A program made the translations under genes and the position numbers. 64,000 nucleotides of DNA from NCBI RefSeq assembly GCF_900240945.1, contig NZ_OESG01000013.1, positions 1,240,001-1,304,000 on the forward strand. Direction: 5' to 3'. The notes beneath the pieces were generated by a model. That model saw only the letters and a program-made list of their open reading frames with translations, made no database searches and was not told the origin of the DNA. Positions 61,555 to 64,000 of the stretch are shown here, one piece after another (position 1 is the first letter of the stretch; the number at the start of each line of letters is the position of its first letter). Source of the DNA: Mycobacterium sp. 3519A (GTDB lineage: Bacteria; Actinomycetota; Actinomycetes; Mycobacteriales; Mycobacteriaceae).

Positions 61555-61630
61555 CTCAAAGTCGCTCGTAGCCGGGCACTTTCAGATAGCAGGACACTGC
61601 CACCGCGCGGCACGCGCCTTGCGGCGTCTC

Positions 61631-61636
61631 TACTAT
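61631..61636 (+). promoter_or_regulatory. -10 element TACTAT, leaderless start
   Basis: TACTAT, eight bases, ATG 61645; no SD. Confidence 0.45.
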
Positions 61637-61644
61637 CGCTGGGT

Positions 61645-62436
61645 ATGGCCTCGCGATCGCCGAATACCGAAAGATCGAGCTGGCTGAGCCACGAGGAGTA
61701 CATCGACGCCTTGCAGGAGCAGGCGCTTCGGTTCGCTTCGGCGTTGCGCGAGATCGCTTTCGATTCGCGCGTACCTTCATGCCCGGACTGGACTGCGCTG
61801 GATCTGGCGCGGCATGTCGTGCAGGTGTACGCCCACAAAGCGGCGGTCCTGCGGGCCGGCGAGGCCGTTTCAGGCCGCGATGTCGACGCTGCCGGCGAGG
61901 CGCCGTTTCCTGAGGCGCTTGAGCGACACGATGCGGTGGTCGCCGACCTTGCGGGTGTGCTGGCTGGCCTCGATCCCGAGGATGCTGCCTGGACGTGGAT
62001 GGAGGGTGCAGGCGAGTCCACGGTCGGGGCGTGGGCACGGCGGATGGCCCATGAGGCACTGGTGCATCGCGTCGATGCCGAGCTCACCGCGGGCATGGCG
62101 ATCAGTTCGGTCGATGACGCACTCACGATCGACGGGGTGAATGAGGTACTGACGTGGATGGCGGGTGACCCGGACGTGATCGCGGAAGAAGCGGGCACGT
62201 CGAGTTCGTCGGGCACCGTGCTGCTCGATTACGGCGAGGCCGCCTGGCTCGTCGAACTCGGCGACGGCAGGCATCTTGTCACTCCGGCACCCACCGGGTC
62301 GCAAGCAGGTGCGCGGATCAGCGCAGATCCGATGGCGCTCGACTTGCTGTTGTGGGGTCGGCCGTCGTCGGCGACGTGGCCGGCGATGGCTGAGGTTGAC
62401 CGACTGCGCGCGCGCCTCGTGAAATCCCTTCAGTAG
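61645..62436 (+). CDS. maleylpyruvate isomerase-family protein
   Basis: 263-residue protein of the actinobacterial mycothiol-dependent MDMPI family. The N-terminal bundle has SCPDWTALDLARHVVQVYAHKA and, later, RRMAHEALVHRVDAELTAGM with His and Asp/Glu likely to coordinate a metal. The C-terminal domain (SGTVLLDYGEAAWLVELGDGRH; RISADPMALDLLLWGR) is the family tail. The paralogue at 20228 has a different tail. Reaction not established. Confidence 0.78.
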   Translation: MASRSPNTERSSWLSHEEYIDALQEQALRFASALREIAFDSRVPSCPDWTALDLARHVVQVYAHKAAVLRAGEAVSGRDVDAAGEAPFPEALERHDAVVADLAGVLAGLDPEDAAWTWMEGAGESTVGAWARRMAHEALVHRVDAELTAGMAISSVDDALTIDGVNEVLTWMAGDPDVIAEEAGTSSSSGTVLLDYGEAAWLVELGDGRHLVTPAPTGSQAGARISADPMALDLLLWGRPSSATWPAMAEVDRLRARLVKSLQ

Positions 62437-62467
62437 GAGCAGTCTTGGCGAGGACACATTCGTGATG

Positions 62468-62524
62468 TGCCCACCTCCGAGCGACAAAGTCGGCGGCGGC
62501 GTCACTGTCGCTCAGAGGTGGGCA
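62468..62524. terminator. 24-bp palindrome between convergent genes
   Basis: Arms 62468-62491 and 62501-62524 match at all but four positions (TGCCCACCTC core, GAGCGACA), with a GGCGGCGGC-rich loop. It lies between convergent genes (62436 and 62550), lacks a U-tract, and has the same placement as the palindrome at 13106-13171. Confidence 0.5.
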
Positions 62525-62549
62525 ATTCGGCGGCTCCAACCCCGCCGAC

Positions 62550-62987
62550 CTACAGCGCCGCCAGCACCGCCCGCAGTTCACTGCACAGATCGCCGCTGCC
62601 GCGATGCCGCAGCGGTCCGTTCCAGTCGGCCAGCAGCCGGCGCAGTCGCGCGGTGCCGCGCGGGCTGACGCTGCGACGGCCCACTAGTCGCTTCTCCACC
62701 CGCTCGATCAGATCCGCCGCGTCCCACACGGCGGGGACCTTCGCGCTGGGCGCCGACATCACGCGGTCGCACAACACCGCCGTGCCGCGTCGCCGCAATT
62801 CGGCGGCGAGGAATTCGCGGTGCCCACGAGAGACCAATCGCTGCACGTGCACGGCCAGCGCGCTGCCTGCTTCGGTCCCGGCGCCGGACAGCACCAGGCG
62901 GTCATAGTGGCGCGCACCCAACCGAGCGGCGACCCGTGCCAGGACCGACGGGGCGGCGGCGACTGGGATGTCAATCGTGATCGTCAT
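62550..62987 (-). CDS. hypothetical protein
   Basis: 145 residues from ATG 62985-62987, Arg/Leu rich. The first half (VLARVAARLGARHYDRLVLSGAG, HVQRLVSRGHREFLAAELRRRG) looks helical with one beta strand; the middle has AVLCDRVMSAPSAK; the end is RLRRLLADWNGPLRHRG. I do not recognise a family. SD is weak. An extension to 63077 is possible but low-complexity. The frame has normal GC3 bias for a real gene. Confidence 0.5.
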   Translation of the reverse strand: MTITIDIPVAAAPSVLARVAARLGARHYDRLVLSGAGTEAGSALAVHVQRLVSRGHREFLAAELRRRGTAVLCDRVMSAPSAKVPAVWDAADLIERVEKRLVGRRSVSPRGTARLRRLLADWNGPLRHRGSGDLCSELRAVLAAL

Positions 62988-63125
62988 GCCATGAGTATTT
63001 CCCGCCGACCACCCGGCGCGGTTCCGGCGATCTGCCCTTTCACCGGGGGATTCGCGCATCCCCCGATCGGTGGACAACGGTCGAAAACTGCTCGGTCAAC
63101 CGCCTCGCGGGTGCACGATATTTCT

Positions 63126-64000
63126 ATGATCGACGGGGGAGTGCATTACGCGCGCAACGGGGACGTCCGCCTCGCGTATCGCATCCTTGGCGACGCCGAC
63201 AACACGCTGGTATGGGTGCCGGGATGGGTCAGCAATGTCGATATGCTCACCGATCCCGATCTTCCGTTCACGCCGTTCTTCGAACAGTTGGCGCACGGCA
63301 CCCGCTTCGTCGCCTGGGACAAGCGCGGCACCGGGCTGTCGGACCCGGTGACACGGGTTCCGCCGCTCGACGAGCGGATGGACGACCTGCACGCGGTGAT
63401 GGACGCGGCAGGCGCGGACTGTCCCGCGCTCTGGGGAGTGTCCGAGGGCGGACCGATGAGCATTCTGTTCGCGGCGACGTTTCCCGAGCGGGTGCGCTCG
63501 CTGATCCTCTACGGGACACTTCCCCGGTTCACGCCCGAACCACCGGATTACCCGTGGGGTTTGTCCAAGGAGATGGTGGCCGCGTTTCGCGACGAGGTCG
63601 AGTCTGCTTGGGGCGAAGGCGCTTTGGCGACCGCGTTCTTCGGCCCGATCGCCGACGTGCCCGGCTTCCGCGAAATGTACGGCAGGCTCCAGCGCGTCTC
63701 GGCGAGCCCGATGATGGCGAGGATGCTGTGGGAAGCGGTCGCCGACATCGACGTCCGGCCGGTTCTGCAGAGCATCCGCACACCCACGCTTGTCCTCGGC
63801 AGGCGCGGCGACATCGTCTCACCGCCAGAGGCCGCCCAAGCGTTGGCGGATGCCATCCCCGGCGCCGAATTCCGGGAACTGCCGCCGGGACCGCACGGGC
63901 TGTTCGACGACGCGATGGCGTCGACCATCCTCGAATACGTCTGCGACACACCGCAAGAGGAACAGGGCGAGCGGGTGCTGTCGACGGTGATGTTCACCGA
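63126..64000 (+). CDS. alpha/beta hydrolase fused to adenylate cyclase domain (partial)
   Basis: 291 codons before the window edge. The N-terminal hydrolase has VWVPGWVSNVDM, FVAWDKRGTGLSDP, the nucleophile elbow ALWGVSEGGPMSIL (Ser in GVSEGG) and the His in PPGPHGLFDD. After it, ERVLSTVMFTD matches the very start of the class III cyclase domain (VMFTDIVGST-like), exactly where the window ends. Mycobacteria have several such hydrolase-cyclase fusions that make cAMP. ATG 63126 follows AT-rich ATATTTCT without an SD. Confidence 0.8.
   Translation, partial: MIDGGVHYARNGDVRLAYRILGDADNTLVWVPGWVSNVDMLTDPDLPFTPFFEQLAHGTRFVAWDKRGTGLSDPVTRVPPLDERMDDLHAVMDAAGADCPALWGVSEGGPMSILFAATFPERVRSLILYGTLPRFTPEPPDYPWGLSKEMVAAFRDEVESAWGEGALATAFFGPIADVPGFREMYGRLQRVSASPMMARMLWEAVADIDVRPVLQSIRTPTLVLGRRGDIVSPPEAAQALADAIPGAEFRELPPGPHGLFDDAMASTILEYVCDTPQEEQGERVLSTVMFT

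Noticed and set aside
60231..61560. Insertion sequence or prophage around the 13E12 gene
   Set aside because: No transposase, integrase, terminal inverted repeats or att direct repeats found.

Overview
The window is high-GC actinobacterial DNA from a mycobacterium, most likely a fast-growing Mycolicibacterium-type species. The evidence is an antigen-85 mycolyltransferase, mycothiol-type maleylpyruvate isomerase-like proteins, a mycofactocin-type dehydrogenase, WS/DGAT, many fadE genes and a tmRNA with a mycobacterial proteolysis tag. A core block matches M. tuberculosis order: fprA, then prfB, an MscS channel, a Pro/Thr-rich protein, ftsE, ftsX, smpB and ssrA. hisN lies just before that block and fadE24-fadE23 a little further left.

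Layout. 1-4.6 kb: leftward catabolic operon (TetR, flavin monooxygenase/ACAD-like, DUF385, homogentisate dioxygenase, hydrolase). 4.9-9.5 kb: antigen 85, a zinc-less MDR reductase and the fadE24-fadE23 pair. 9.7-13.1 kb: an orphan NarL-type histidine kinase, a Gly/His-rich secreted peptide, HisN and a small membrane protein. 13.2-21.6 kb: the conserved translation, division and ribosome-rescue block ending in tmRNA. 21.6-24 kb: small membrane peptides and an HxlR regulator with DUF302 and SnoaL genes behind an array of repeated half-sites. 24-42 kb: lipid and aromatic metabolism (ECH-SDR-FAH operon, two further SDRs, esterase, DHA2 exporter, a second paired acyl-CoA dehydrogenase, Ser/Thr kinase, FAD oxidoreductase, solute-binding lipoprotein, WS/DGAT).

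43.4-50.3 kb is the most unusual part. It is a tightly coupled five-gene operon encoding a PF13454-type FAD/NAD(P) protein, a tandem double ATP-grasp ligase, a GNAT acyltransferase, a second ATP-grasp ligase and an MFS exporter. This is the architecture of a small-molecule (peptide- or amide-type) biosynthesis and export cluster without NRPS or PKS genes. I do not recognise it as a described system.

50.4-64 kb: an FHA-FHA-ABC exporter of the Rv1747 type, a GNAT protein coupled to a three-domain cNMP-binding/glutaredoxin-like/thioredoxin-reductase-like protein that lacks the CxxC pair, an esterase, a leftward operon ending in VOC (thiolase-like, Tat-secreted DUF1906, hydrolase, VOC), a divergent DUF35-VOC pair, a DUF222-HNH (13E12-type) gene, and at the right edge a hydrolase running into an adenylate cyclase domain.

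Many genes have a TANNNT -10 element six to nine bases before the start codon and no Shine-Dalgarno, suggesting leaderless transcripts. Several clear operator-like palindromes and three long palindromes without a U-tract are also listed. No CRISPR, complete IS element, prophage, rRNA or ordinary tRNA was seen. No gene-free stretch exceeds 300 bases. The longest are 4579-4869 and 21973-22262, which hold promoter-type sequence only.
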